DNA of 64,000 nucleotides, taken from NCBI RefSeq assembly GCF_002135375.1, contig NZ_NEGH01000009.1:62001-126000 (forward strand). Direction: 5' to 3'. Below, one piece after another: positions 25,475-35,019 of the stretch. Source of the stretch: Acinetobacter sp. ANC 4558 (lineage in GTDB: Bacteria > Pseudomonadota > Gammaproteobacteria > Pseudomonadales > Moraxellaceae). Every line of letters begins with the position of its first letter. The first letter of the stretch is position 1. The notes below the pieces were generated by a model. The model was not told the origin of the DNA, did not search any database, and saw nothing but the letters and a program-made list of their open reading frames with translations. A program made the translations under genes and the position numbers.

Positions 25475-26137
25475 TTACTCTGAAACTTTAAACATATAAC
25501 CAACCCCACGAATCGTTTGAATATAATCTGCATTAAGTTTCTGTCTTAAATGATAAATATGTACATTCAATGCATTACTTTCAATACTGTCTTGATATCC
25601 ATATAATTTATCGAGAAGCTGTTCATTTTTAAGTACTTGGTTTGGGTGACTCATGAGTGTTTCGAGTAAACTATATTCACGCCTTGAAAGTTGTACTGCT
25701 TGATCTTGAAAAAACACTTCTTGTGTATCTCGATTGAGCATAAGATCTTCAATTTCCACGACATTTGAAGATAATCCTCGATGTCGTCGAGTTAAAGCAT
25801 ATACGCGTGCAATCAATTCATCGAGTTCAAAAGGTTTTGTTAAATAGTCATCTGCTCCCATATTCAATGCTTCTACACATTGTGCAGTTTTAAGTCTTGC
25901 TGTAAGTACCAGAACTGGAACATGGATTTGATCTTGTCGCCATTTTTGTAATAATGTTAAACCATCTTGATCGGGTAACCCCAGATCAAGTAAACATAAA
26001 TCAACCGCACTATTTCGTATAAAATAGTCAGCAGAACGTGCTGTACTGACATGCTCTACTGAAATATTTAAAAAGTTTAATGCTGCACAAATACTTTGTG
26101 CAATATAAGGATCATCTTCAACCAGTACAACAAACAT
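25475..26137 (-). CDS. OmpR/PhoB-type response regulator, DsbR-like
   Basis: A 220-residue response regulator. The receiver domain has acidic pair EDD at 7-9, phospho-acceptor Asp51 in LLDLGLPD and Lys in YLTKPFELDE. The C-terminal winged helix (about 125-218) has LSRREYSLLETLMSHPNQVLKNEQLLDKLYG and IQTIRGVGYMF. Start at 26137 is chosen because an AGAGGAG ribosome site precedes it by 6 nt; an upstream start at 26164 would only add nine charged residues. It probably controls the divergent dsbD operon 102 bp away. Confidence 0.88.
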   Translation of the reverse strand: MFVVLVEDDPYIAQSICAALNFLNISVEHVSTARSADYFIRNSAVDLCLLDLGLPDQDGLTLLQKWRQDQIHVPVLVLTARLKTAQCVEALNMGADDYLTKPFELDELIARVYALTRRHRGLSSNVVEIEDLMLNRDTQEVFFQDQAVQLSRREYSLLETLMSHPNQVLKNEQLLDKLYGYQDSIESNALNVHIYHLRQKLNADYIQTIRGVGYMFKVSE

Positions 26138-26239
26138 ACAGACTCCTCTTCGGCTATTTTTCATTTTATAAACAATTGAGCCATTTAATGCTCTCTTAAT
26201 TATACTTTTTGAATAATAGGGTATCTAAAACAAAATAAG

Positions 26240-28201
26240 ATGTTGAAATTAATGATGACGTGGTTTTTAAGAACACTGATAATTTGTATGGCAATGTTAT
26301 TCAATATAACACATGCTGACTTTTTGCCGCCTAATCAGGCTTTTCAGTTCAATGCAATATCAACCAGCCAAGATCGTGCAGAACTGACTTGGAAAATTGC
26401 CGATGGCTATTACCTTTATGCAGACCAATTTAAAGTCAGTGAAAATGAAGCTGCGCTAAAACTTAAGCTACCTATAGCTCAAGATAAAGATGATCCAACC
26501 TTTGGTATGACGAAAGTATATTATCAACAGGTTAAATTCAGTATCCCTGTTCAACCCAATCAACAGCTTAAAATTCAATGGCAAGGTTGTTCTGAGGATG
26601 GACTCTGTTATCCTGTACAACGCACCAGCATACAAACCGATGCAAATGGTTTATTGCCGGAAAAGAGAATCAGTGAAAATAAAAAGTTATTCTCTGCTGA
26701 AAATAGTGCATCTAAAATTACGGAATTACAAGCAACAACTCAAATTGCATCAACAGAAAAGCTATCTGCTCAAACGATACAAAAAAATGAAAATATCATC
26801 CCAAATGAATCTGCAATAATAGAAGATCAATCACAATTAACCGTGCTCCCACTAGAAGCGAGTGAAGCAACCTCTTTCGAACAAAGTCAGATTCAAACCT
26901 CCGCTGAAGCACCTGTATCTTCGTCAATTGATGCTCAATGGAATAATGATCAATTCTTTTTTAATCTTTTATCTGATCATAATTTAGTCCTCAATTTATT
27001 GGTCTTTTTAGGGCTTGGGGTGTTATTGGCATTTTTACCTTGTTCACTGCCATTAATTCCGATTCTGTCTGGCATTCTTGTGCAACGCAAAACAGGTTAC
27101 CGAGCAGCATTGATTGCTGGTGTTTTTGTGTTGGGCATGGCAATGGTTTACGCCATTATTGGTTGGGCTGTAGCACAACTGGGATATAATTTTCAACGCT
27201 GGTTCCAAAGCCCTATTTTTATTGGCTTATTTGCTATTTTATTTGTTTTATTTGCGCTTAATCTTTTTGGCGCATTTCAATTATCTCTTCCACAGCAAAT
27301 GTTACATAAGTTAGATCAATGGCAAAATAAGCAAAAAGGGGGAACATTATTAGGTGCGCTCGTGATGGGTATGATTGCAGCACTTATTGTTGGCCCATGT
27401 ATGAGTGCTCCTCTTGCTGGCGCATTATTGTTTGTTTCTCAGCTTAATCAACCTGTGATGGGTTCCATTTACTTATTTGTACTCGGTTTAGGAATTGGCT
27501 TACCTTTGTTTGTCGCTTCTGTTTTTGGTTCGCAATATTTACCAAAACCAGGACTGTGGATGGATCGTTTAAAAATTAGTTTTGGCTTTGTCATGTTAGC
27601 CTTAGCAATTTATTTTGTTCGCCCTTTAATCTCACTGGGACTGTATACCACTTTAATGGGACTTGTTTTACTTAGTCTTGCCCTATATTTCTTATGGAAA
27701 ATGTTGCCAGATTTAAAACGTATTATTTCTAAAATATTTATTGTAATCTTGAGTTTAGCAATAGGTCTTTCAGGCATATGGCATCTTGGACAACTCTTTT
27801 CACACATCAATGTTGAACATGCAGAGCAAACTTTAACTTGGCAACGCGTGACTAATGAAGATGAGCTAAAAGCTGCATTAGCAGAACATGCCAATCAAGC
27901 TGTCGTCATTGATGTTTATGCAGACTGGTGTGTAGCATGCCAACCTACTGAACATGAGGTTTTACCACGTAAAGATGTACAAGCTGCTTTACAAAATGTT
28001 GCACGCATTAAACTCGATATCACACATTATCACCCTAGCCAAGATCAGTTGTTAAAAGATTGGCAAATTTTAGGTCCTCCTACTTTCATTTTCTTAGATG
28101 CCTCACATCAAGAACAACGTGAACTTCGTTTAACAGGTGCATTTAAAGCTGAGCAGTTGATTCAGAAGTTGACACAATTAAAGATGGGAGCTTCGTCATG
28201 A
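26240..28201 (+). CDS. dsbD: Thiol:disulfide interchange protein DsbD
   Basis: A 653-residue inner-membrane electron-transfer protein that carries reducing power from cytoplasmic thioredoxin to periplasmic partners. A signal peptide (MLKLMMTWFLRTLIICMAML..HA) is followed by the alpha domain with Cys117 and Cys123 in CSEDGLC. The eight-TM beta domain has one cysteine in FLPCSLPLIP (about residue 270) and one in VGPCMSAPL (about 386). The thioredoxin-like gamma domain has Cys564 and Cys567 in ADWCVACQ. A Ser/Glu/Gln-rich linker of about 90 residues (about 135-230) makes it longer than E. coli DsbD (565). Its stop overlaps the start of the next gene by 4 bp (ATGA). Confidence 0.92.
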   Translation: MLKLMMTWFLRTLIICMAMLFNITHADFLPPNQAFQFNAISTSQDRAELTWKIADGYYLYADQFKVSENEAALKLKLPIAQDKDDPTFGMTKVYYQQVKFSIPVQPNQQLKIQWQGCSEDGLCYPVQRTSIQTDANGLLPEKRISENKKLFSAENSASKITELQATTQIASTEKLSAQTIQKNENIIPNESAIIEDQSQLTVLPLEASEATSFEQSQIQTSAEAPVSSSIDAQWNNDQFFFNLLSDHNLVLNLLVFLGLGVLLAFLPCSLPLIPILSGILVQRKTGYRAALIAGVFVLGMAMVYAIIGWAVAQLGYNFQRWFQSPIFIGLFAILFVLFALNLFGAFQLSLPQQMLHKLDQWQNKQKGGTLLGALVMGMIAALIVGPCMSAPLAGALLFVSQLNQPVMGSIYLFVLGLGIGLPLFVASVFGSQYLPKPGLWMDRLKISFGFVMLALAIYFVRPLISLGLYTTLMGLVLLSLALYFLWKMLPDLKRIISKIFIVILSLAIGLSGIWHLGQLFSHINVEHAEQTLTWQRVTNEDELKAALAEHANQAVVIDVYADWCVACQPTEHEVLPRKDVQAALQNVARIKLDITHYHPSQDQLLKDWQILGPPTFIFLDASHQEQRELRLTGAFKAEQLIQKLTQLKMGASS

Positions 28202-29028
28202 TATCGGCTGAAGCCCTTCATATTGGCCCATTGATGTTGCCTTGGAATTTACTATTTATCTTTTTCGCATTATTCATCCTTTCTTTTTGTAGTCGAGCAT
28301 TTGGCCAAAAATTAAAATGGTCTGAACAGATGACACAACAATTTCGTGATTCATTGTGGACAAGTTTATTATTTGGTCTCATCGGTGCACGTGTCGTATT
28401 TGTTTTATTAAACTGGCAAGCGTACTTAGATAACCCTATTGATATGTTGAAAATTCAAGACAAAGGATTTCAATTAAGCAGTGGTATACTGATTGGTATG
28501 GTATGGTTTTTATGGAAAAATAAGGCATTATCCATAAAAATCAAATCTATTTTTATTCTTATTTTTAGTATGATTATTAGCGTAGGTATCTTATTAAAGC
28601 CTCATCCTAAACAAGATATCTATTATCCAGCGCTCTCTTTTACACAGCTCAATCAGCCACAAGTTCAAACGCCAATCAATCAATTTATAGGCCAACCGAC
28701 TGTAGTCAATTTATGGGCGAGTTGGTGCCCTCCTTGTCACCGTGAAATGCCAGTATTACAGCAAGCACAGCAAAAAAATCCGAATATTAATTTTGTCATG
28801 CTCAATCAAGGTGAAGACCAACAGACAGTACAGTCGTATTTACACAAAAACCATTTCCAGTTTAAGCATGTTTTGCTTGATATGCAGGGCGAAATGCCAC
28901 TGCAAATGAATATGTTTGGTCTACCTAGCACGCTATTCTTCAATGCAAAAGGTCAACTCATAGAACGCCATATGGGCGAGCTATCACCTGCAATGCTCCA
29001 GCAGTATTTAAATAAAATTTCTGAATAA
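28198..29028 (+). CDS. Membrane-anchored TlpA-like thioredoxin fused to a truncated Lgt-like membrane domain
   Basis: A 276-residue protein. Residues about 12-132 form four membrane segments whose middle part (GARVVFVLLNWQAYLDNPID..KGFQLSSGILIG, about 63-100) matches the pattern of prolipoprotein diacylglyceryl transferase (Lgt). The histidine of Lgt's HGGL motif is replaced and the later catalytic arginine regions are missing, so transferase activity is unlikely. Residues about 160-276 are a TlpA/DsbE-type thioredoxin with Cys177-Pro-Pro-Cys180 in WASWCPPCHREM and the cis-Pro segment GLPSTLFF. It overlaps dsbD by 4 bp and precedes dsbG, so it is probably reduced by DsbD and acts as a periplasmic disulfide reductase. 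The fold combination is what the sequence shows; the membrane domain's role is unknown. Confidence 0.8.
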   Translation: MISAEALHIGPLMLPWNLLFIFFALFILSFCSRAFGQKLKWSEQMTQQFRDSLWTSLLFGLIGARVVFVLLNWQAYLDNPIDMLKIQDKGFQLSSGILIGMVWFLWKNKALSIKIKSIFILIFSMIISVGILLKPHPKQDIYYPALSFTQLNQPQVQTPINQFIGQPTVVNLWASWCPPCHREMPVLQQAQQKNPNINFVMLNQGEDQQTVQSYLHKNHFQFKHVLLDMQGEMPLQMNMFGLPSTLFFNAKGQLIERHMGELSPAMLQQYLNKISE

Positions 29029-29052
29029 TATTCAATGAAACAGGTTGTCATA

Positions 29053-29793
29053 ATGAACGCTTTCAAACACGGTATTCTCACTAGCATATTATTTACTCTA
29101 AGTATGACAGCACATGCAGATATCAAAGAACAAATTAAAAAAGAAGGGTTTGAATTTGTTAAACAAATTCCAGCACCATCTGGTATGACGGCTTGGGCAG
29201 GTCATACGAACCAACATCCTGGTACAGTCTTTATATCCAATGATCAACAATATTATATTATTGGTGATTTATATAATGCCAAAGGAGAAAACCTCTCTAT
29301 AGATGCCATTAATACACATGTTAAAGATATTGTGCTTGATGAGGTTTGGAAATCACTGGAAAAATCGACCTGGATACAAGATGGTGAAAAAAGTGCTCCT
29401 CGCATTATCTATGTTTTTTCAGACCCTAACTGCCCATATTGTTATCAATTTTGGCAACAAGCTCGTCCGTGGATAAAATCTGGTAAAGTTCAATTACGCC
29501 ATATCCAAGTGGGTGTTATTCGAGAAGAAAGTCGTGCACAAGTCGCAACTTTACTCATGTCTAAAAATCCTGAAAAGTTATTTAATGAAATTAATGATCA
29601 TCATGGTAAAAGCCATCTGGAAAAGACAGCCCAAATTCCTAAAGACATTGCCGATAAAATTGATTTCAACCAATCACTCATGGAAAAATATGGTTTCTTC
29701 TCTACACCATCTATGATTTGGAAAGATCAAAAAGGTAACTTAAGATCAACTCAAGGCGTTACGAAAAATCCTAAAGAGATTTTTGAAGAATAG
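29053..29793 (+). CDS. dsbG: Thiol:disulfide interchange protein DsbG-like
   Basis: A 246-residue periplasmic protein starting at the ATG at 29053 (an upstream in-frame ATG at 29035 has no ribosome site). The signal peptide ends at TAHA-D. An N-terminal dimerisation domain is followed by a thioredoxin fold with Cys127-Pro-Tyr-Cys130 in SDPNCPYCYQFW and the cis-Pro loop STPSMIW. The TWIQDG and WAGH segments are typical of DsbG, which protects or reduces single cysteines and is kept reduced by DsbD. It is the last gene of the dsbD operon. Confidence 0.88.
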   Translation: MNAFKHGILTSILFTLSMTAHADIKEQIKKEGFEFVKQIPAPSGMTAWAGHTNQHPGTVFISNDQQYYIIGDLYNAKGENLSIDAINTHVKDIVLDEVWKSLEKSTWIQDGEKSAPRIIYVFSDPNCPYCYQFWQQARPWIKSGKVQLRHIQVGVIREESRAQVATLLMSKNPEKLFNEINDHHGKSHLEKTAQIPKDIADKIDFNQSLMEKYGFFSTPSMIWKDQKGNLRSTQGVTKNPKEIFEE

Positions 29794-29821
29794 TCTTTTA
29801 TCTCAAAAAAGTTTAAATATC

Positions 29822-29852
29822 AAAAAATCCTCACTGAAGTGAGGGTTTTATT
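29822..29852 (+). terminator. Terminator of the dsbD operon
   Basis: CCTCAC-TGAA-GTGAGG stem (29829-29844) preceded by six A and followed by GTTTTATT, 29 bp after the dsbG stop. Confidence 0.8.
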
Positions 29853-30013
29853 AAGTTTCCCCTTAATCATATACTTTTTTCAAAAGTATCAAATCATATA
29901 AAATCAATGCTCTTGTCAGTTTAATTTCGTATAAATAATCTTAATATTTTATTCCCTATAGAAATATCGCCGTCTACATTTAATAAATAAATTTTTAATA
30001 TTGCCAAGTAGGC

Positions 30014-30931
<918 letters not shown>

Positions 30932-30935
30932 TTAT

Positions 30936-30950
30936 ATACCTTTTAAGTAT
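30936..30950 (+). promoter_or_regulatory. CatM/BenM box ATAC-N7-GTAT in the catM-catB interval
   Basis: ATAC-CTTTTAA-GTAT matches the known high-affinity CatM/BenM dyad exactly. It lies 4 bp upstream of the catM start codon and 85 bp upstream of catB, as expected for a divergent LysR-regulated promoter. Confidence 0.85.
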
Positions 30951-31034
30951 CTAAAAATACCAATTTCTCTCTAGTTTAAGATATTACATTAATTTAGGGT
31001 ATATAAATAGTTTAATGCATAAGAAATATGAAAG

Positions 31035-32144
31035 ATGTATAAGTCGATAGAAACCCTACTTGTCGAGATCCCAACCATCCGTCCACATAAGATGGCGGTT
31101 GCGACCATGCAGACACAAACCTTAGTTTTAATCAAAATCACCACCGATGATGGCTTTATCGGTTGGGGGGAAGCAACGACAATTGGTGGTTTGGGTTATG
31201 GTGATGAAAGCCCTGAAAGCGTTAGAACCAATATCGACACTTATTTTAGTCCGTTGCTTAAATCATTAAAAGGTTTGAATGTTGCTCAAACCATGCAAAT
31301 CATTAAGCGTAATATTAATGGTAATCGATTTGCAAAATGTGCAATTCAAACTGCGCTTTTAGATATTTTTTCACAACGCTTAAACTTACCCTTAAGTGAA
31401 ATTCTAGGTGGTAGATTACGCGATAGTATTCCTGTTCTATGGGTACTTGCTTCTGGCAATACTGAAAAAGATATCGCTGAAGCGGAAAAAATGATTGCGA
31501 CAAAACGTCATAATATTTTCAAATTAAAAATTGGTTCACGTCCTGTAGAAGCCGATGTTGAACATGTACTTGCAATTAAAAAAGCACTCGGACAAGACAT
31601 TTCTATTCGTGTAGATGTTAACCGTGCTTGGTCAGAGCTTGAAGCAATTAAAGGAATTCAATTATTACAAGATGGTGGTGTCGATTTAATTGAACAACCT
31701 TGTGCAATTGATAACATCGATGCAATGCAACGTCTCACTCAAAAGTTCGATATTGCGATTATGGCCGATGAATCTTTAATGGGACCCAATTCAGCCTATC
31801 AACTGGCAAAAACCAATGCAGCCTCTGTATTTGCAGTCAAAATCGCTCAGTCTGGTGGTTTAGTTGAAGGTTGTGAGGTTGGAAAAATTGCCAAACTTGC
31901 AGGAATTGATTTATATGGTGGAACGATGCTTGAAGGTCCTGTCGGGACAATTGCATCTGCACATGTGTTTTCAACCTTCGAAAATTTAGCATATGGCACT
32001 GAACTCTTCGGCCCTTTGCTGTTAACTGAAGAAATTCTAAAAACACCACTTCAATACCAAAACTTTGAATTACAAATCCCAACAGGTTCAGGGCTTGGTA
32101 TAGAGGTCGATGAAGATAAGATTGATCACTTACGTCGTCAGTAA
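31035..32144 (+). CDS. catB: Muconate cycloisomerase (CatB)
   Basis: A 369-residue enolase-superfamily enzyme that cyclises cis,cis-muconate to (+)-muconolactone. It has the K-x-K motif Lys163/Lys165 in FKLKIG, metal ligands Asp194 (RVDVNRAW), Glu220 (IEQP) and Asp245 (MADES), and Lys269 in FAVKIAQSGG. Length matches ADP1 CatB (370). It is the first gene of the cat operon, with catM divergent. In ADP1 the next gene is catC; here the next gene is catI after a 218-bp gap with two hairpins. Confidence 0.95.
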   Translation: MYKSIETLLVEIPTIRPHKMAVATMQTQTLVLIKITTDDGFIGWGEATTIGGLGYGDESPESVRTNIDTYFSPLLKSLKGLNVAQTMQIIKRNINGNRFAKCAIQTALLDIFSQRLNLPLSEILGGRLRDSIPVLWVLASGNTEKDIAEAEKMIATKRHNIFKLKIGSRPVEADVEHVLAIKKALGQDISIRVDVNRAWSELEAIKGIQLLQDGGVDLIEQPCAIDNIDAMQRLTQKFDIAIMADESLMGPNSAYQLAKTNAASVFAVKIAQSGGLVEGCEVGKIAKLAGIDLYGGTMLEGPVGTIASAHVFSTFENLAYGTELFGPLLLTEEILKTPLQYQNFELQIPTGSGLGIEVDEDKIDHLRRQ

Positions 32145-32202
32145 TTATAGACAATATAAAGATACTAATCATGAATTGATGTTATCTTTTTAAGTTTCTC
32201 AC

Positions 32203-32236
32203 CTTCCAATCATCTCATTCAATGAGGTGTTGGAAG
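32203..32236 (+). repeat. Hairpin 1 in the catB-catI gap
   Basis: CTTCCAA/TTGGAAG arms and, after a small bulge, CTCATT/AATGAG arms form a long stem with almost no loop. No T-run follows, so it is not a standard terminator. It occupies the place where catC is expected. Confidence 0.6.
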
Positions 32237-32292
32237 TCAAACTAATGTTCTGTTCCTACTAAAAGTCGGAATCTTTGAACGCATATCTCAAG

Positions 32293-32334
32293 ATTTCTAG
32301 CCTTAACAATGACGTGATTTTTAATGCTAGAAAT
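32293..32334 (+). repeat. Hairpin 2 in the catB-catI gap
   Basis: Perfect 9-bp arms ATTTCTAGC/GCTAGAAAT are separated by 24 nt, ending 28 bp before the catI start. It could act as an RNA-processing or attenuation element, or be a scar of gene loss. Confidence 0.5.
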
Positions 32335-32362
32335 TTATCTATTCTTGGTGAAGGTTTACAAC

Positions 32363-33034
32363 ATGATTGATAAAAGTACAGCTTCCATGATGGAAGTCTT
32401 ATCAAAAATTCCAAATGGCTCAACCATTATGATTGGCGGTTTTGGTACTGCTGGTCAACCTGCAGAACTAATTGATGGTCTTATTGAACTTGGTATTAAA
32501 GATCTGGTTATCGTCAACAATAATGCAGGCAATGGCGACTACGGATTAGCAAAGTTACTTAAGTCTGGTGCTGTACGTAAAATCATTTGTTCATTCCCAC
32601 GACAATCTGATTCTTATATTTTTGATGACTTATATCGTTCTGGAAAAATTGAACTCGAACTGGTTCCACAAGGTAATTTGGCTTGCCGTATTCAGGCGGC
32701 AGGTATGGGCTTAGGACCAATTTATACACCAACAGGTTTTGGAACGTTACTGGCTGAAGGCAAACCAACCTTAAATTATGAAGGCAAAGATTTCGTTTTA
32801 GAAAATCCGATTAAAGCTGATTTTGCCTTAATTAAAGCATATCAAGGTGATCGTTGGGGAAATCTCATTTACCGTAAAGCAGCACGAAACTTTGGCCCAA
32901 TCATGGCGATGGCTGCCGATTGTACCATTGCACAAGTTTCTGAAATTGTAGAGCTAGGCAGTTTAGATCCTGAACACATTGTCACGCCTGGTATTTTTGT
33001 GAAACATGTTGTTGCTGTAACACCAGCCCAGTAA
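32363..33034 (+). CDS. catI: 3-oxoadipate CoA-transferase, alpha subunit (CatI)
   Basis: A 223-residue class I CoA-transferase A subunit with the signature MIGGFGTAGQPAELIDGL (about 23-40) and the glycine-rich NNNAGNGDYGL. With CatJ it moves CoA from succinyl-CoA to beta-ketoadipate. The ATG at 32363 is chosen because GAAGG precedes it by about 8 nt; a longer reading from 32324 has no ribosome site. A 13-bp gap to catJ indicates co-translation. Confidence 0.93.
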   Translation: MIDKSTASMMEVLSKIPNGSTIMIGGFGTAGQPAELIDGLIELGIKDLVIVNNNAGNGDYGLAKLLKSGAVRKIICSFPRQSDSYIFDDLYRSGKIELELVPQGNLACRIQAAGMGLGPIYTPTGFGTLLAEGKPTLNYEGKDFVLENPIKADFALIKAYQGDRWGNLIYRKAARNFGPIMAMAADCTIAQVSEIVELGSLDPEHIVTPGIFVKHVVAVTPAQ

Positions 33035-33047
33035 TTGGAGAAAATTA

Positions 33048-33701
33048 ATGAGCTATATCAAACTTACTCGTGACCAAATTGCTGAACGTGTTGCCCAAGA
33101 TATTCCAGATGGTGCTTATGTCAATTTAGGAATTGGTTTACCCACTAAAATTGCCAGTTATCTGCCTAGTGATAAAGATGTTTTCTTACATTCTGAAAAT
33201 GGTTTATTGGCTTTTGGTCCACCGCCTGCTTTAGGTGAAGAGGATTCAGAGTTAATCAATGCAGGTAAAGAATACGTGACCATGCTCACAGGCGGAAGTT
33301 TTTTCCACCATGGTGATTCTTTTGCCATGATGCGTGGTGGTCATTTAGATATCTGTGTTTTAGGTGCCTTTCAAATTGCACAAAATGGTGACTTAGCGAA
33401 CTGGCACACTGGTGCAGCAGATGCGATTCCTGCCGTAGGCGGTGCAATGGATCTCGCTGTAGGTTCAAAAAAAGTGTTTGTCACCACAGACCATGTCACT
33501 AAAAAAGGTGAACCGAAGATTGTTGAAGAACTTTCTTATCCAGCCACAGGCTTAAAATGTGTTGATCGTATTTATACAGATTTATGTGTAATTGACGTGA
33601 CCCCTGAAGGCTTAAAAGTCATCGAAAAAGTGGAAGACTTAAGTTTTGAGGAATTGCAGTCCTTAACTGGTGCTCAACTTATTGATGCAACACAGGTTTA
33701 A
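33048..33701 (+). CDS. catJ: 3-oxoadipate CoA-transferase, beta subunit (CatJ)
   Basis: A 217-residue CoA-transferase B subunit with the catalytic glutamate Glu50 in HSENGLLAFGP and the GGSFFHHGDSFAMMRGGHLD region. It pairs with CatI. A GGAG ribosome site lies 8 nt before the ATG. catF follows 12 bp downstream. Confidence 0.93.
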   Translation: MSYIKLTRDQIAERVAQDIPDGAYVNLGIGLPTKIASYLPSDKDVFLHSENGLLAFGPPPALGEEDSELINAGKEYVTMLTGGSFFHHGDSFAMMRGGHLDICVLGAFQIAQNGDLANWHTGAADAIPAVGGAMDLAVGSKKVFVTTDHVTKKGEPKIVEELSYPATGLKCVDRIYTDLCVIDVTPEGLKVIEKVEDLSFEELQSLTGAQLIDATQV

Positions 33702-33713
33702 GGATTAGTGAAG

Positions 33714-34931
33714 ATGAGTCAAACTTTAAAAAATGCATATATTATTGATGCAGTAAGAACGCCTTTTGGACGTTATGCAGGTGGATTAGCACCAGTACGT
33801 GCCGATGATTTGGGTGCTTTACCCATAAAAGCACTCATTGAGCGAAACACCTCCATCAACTGGCAATTGGTTGATGATGTCATTTATGGCTGTGCTAACC
33901 AAGCAGGTGAAGATAATCGTAATGTTGCACGTATGTCAGCCCTGTTAGCAGGTGTGCCATATCAAGTTCCTGCAACCACCATCAATCGTTTATGCGGTTC
34001 ATCTTTAGATGCAATTGCCATTGCTGCACGTGCAATTAAAGCAGGCGAAGCAGATTTAATTATTGCAGGTGGTGTTGAATCAATGTCACGTGCTCCATAT
34101 GTAATGGGAAAATCTGATAGTGCATATGGTCGTAGCCAAAAAATTGAAGATACGACGATGGGTTGGCGCTTTATCAATCCAAAATTAAAAGAACTGTATG
34201 GTGTCGATACCATGCCACAAACTGCTGAAAATGTAGCAGAACAGTTCAATATCAACCGTGCAGATCAAGATCAATTTGCACTAAATAGTCAGCAACGTAC
34301 TGCAACAGCGCAAGCCAACGGTTTCTTCAAAAAAGAAATGATTCCTGTGACCATTCCACTGCGTAAAGGTGATGCACTTGTCGTTGATACCGATGAGCAT
34401 CCACGTGCATCTACAACCCTTGAAGCTTTGAGCAAACTAAAAGGTGTGATTAAGGCGGATGGCACTGTTACAGCAGGTAATGCGTCTGGCATTAATGATG
34501 GTGCAGCGGCTGTATTAATTGCATCAGACCATGCAGTTGAACAATATGGTTTAACTGCACGAGCTAAAATTATTGCGGCAACGACCATTGGGGTTGAACC
34601 ACGAATCATGGGCTTTGCACCATCTCCTGCAATTAAAAAACTTCTTGATCAAACGGGCTTAAGTTTAGATCAAATGGATGTCATTGAATTAAATGAAGCT
34701 TTTGCAGCACAGGCATTGGCAGTTACTCGTGATTTAGGTTTAGATGATCAAGATGCCCGTGTAAATCCAAATGGCGGTGCGATTGCCATTGGGCATCCAT
34801 TAGGTGCATCAGGTGCTCGTTTAGTGATTACTGCCTTAAATCAACTTGAACATATTCAAGGGCGATATGCCTTATGTTCTATGTGTATTGGTGTTGGGCA
34901 AGGTATTGCCTTGATTATTGAACGTGTTTAA
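33714..34931 (+). CDS. catF: Beta-ketoadipyl-CoA thiolase (CatF)
   Basis: A 405-residue thiolase that cleaves beta-ketoadipyl-CoA to succinyl-CoA and acetyl-CoA. The nucleophile Cys94 is in [10 protein letters not shown], followed by [23 protein letters not shown], the His in [10 protein letters not shown] and the second Cys in [10 protein letters not shown]. The ATG at 33714 is preferred over the GTG at 33708 because the AAGGA site is then about 10 nt away. catD follows after 88 bp. Confidence 0.94.
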   Translation: MSQTLKNAYIIDAVRTPFGRYAGGLAPVRADDLGALPIKALIERNTSINWQLVDDVIYGCANQAGEDNRNVARMSALLAGVPYQVPATTINRLCGSSLDAIAIAARAIKAGEADLIIAGGVESMSRAPYVMGKSDSAYGRSQKIEDTTMGWRFINPKLKELYGVDTMPQTAENVAEQFNINRADQDQFALNSQQRTATAQANGFFKKEMIPVTIPLRKGDALVVDTDEHPRASTTLEALSKLKGVIKADGTVTAGNASGINDGAAAVLIASDHAVEQYGLTARAKIIAATTIGVEPRIMGFAPSPAIKKLLDQTGLSLDQMDVIELNEAFAAQALAVTRDLGLDDQDARVNPNGGAIAIGHPLGASGARLVITALNQLEHIQGRYALCSMCIGVGQGIALIIERV

Positions 34932-35019
34932 ATATTAAAAAAGATAGAAACTGCTCTCTCTGCTTATCGGTTTAAAATTTAAATTTACCCAGATGTGCAG
35001 AGAGATTCGGAGAGTTTTA

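Noticed and set aside
32145..32362. Possible catC remnant between catB and catI
   Set aside because: Frames were read by eye; none gave a convincing muconolactone isomerase segment and stops are frequent.
33962..34609. Two minus-strand frames of about 100 codons inside catF
   Set aside because: Shadows of the thiolase reading frame; products are Ala/Ser-rich without motifs.
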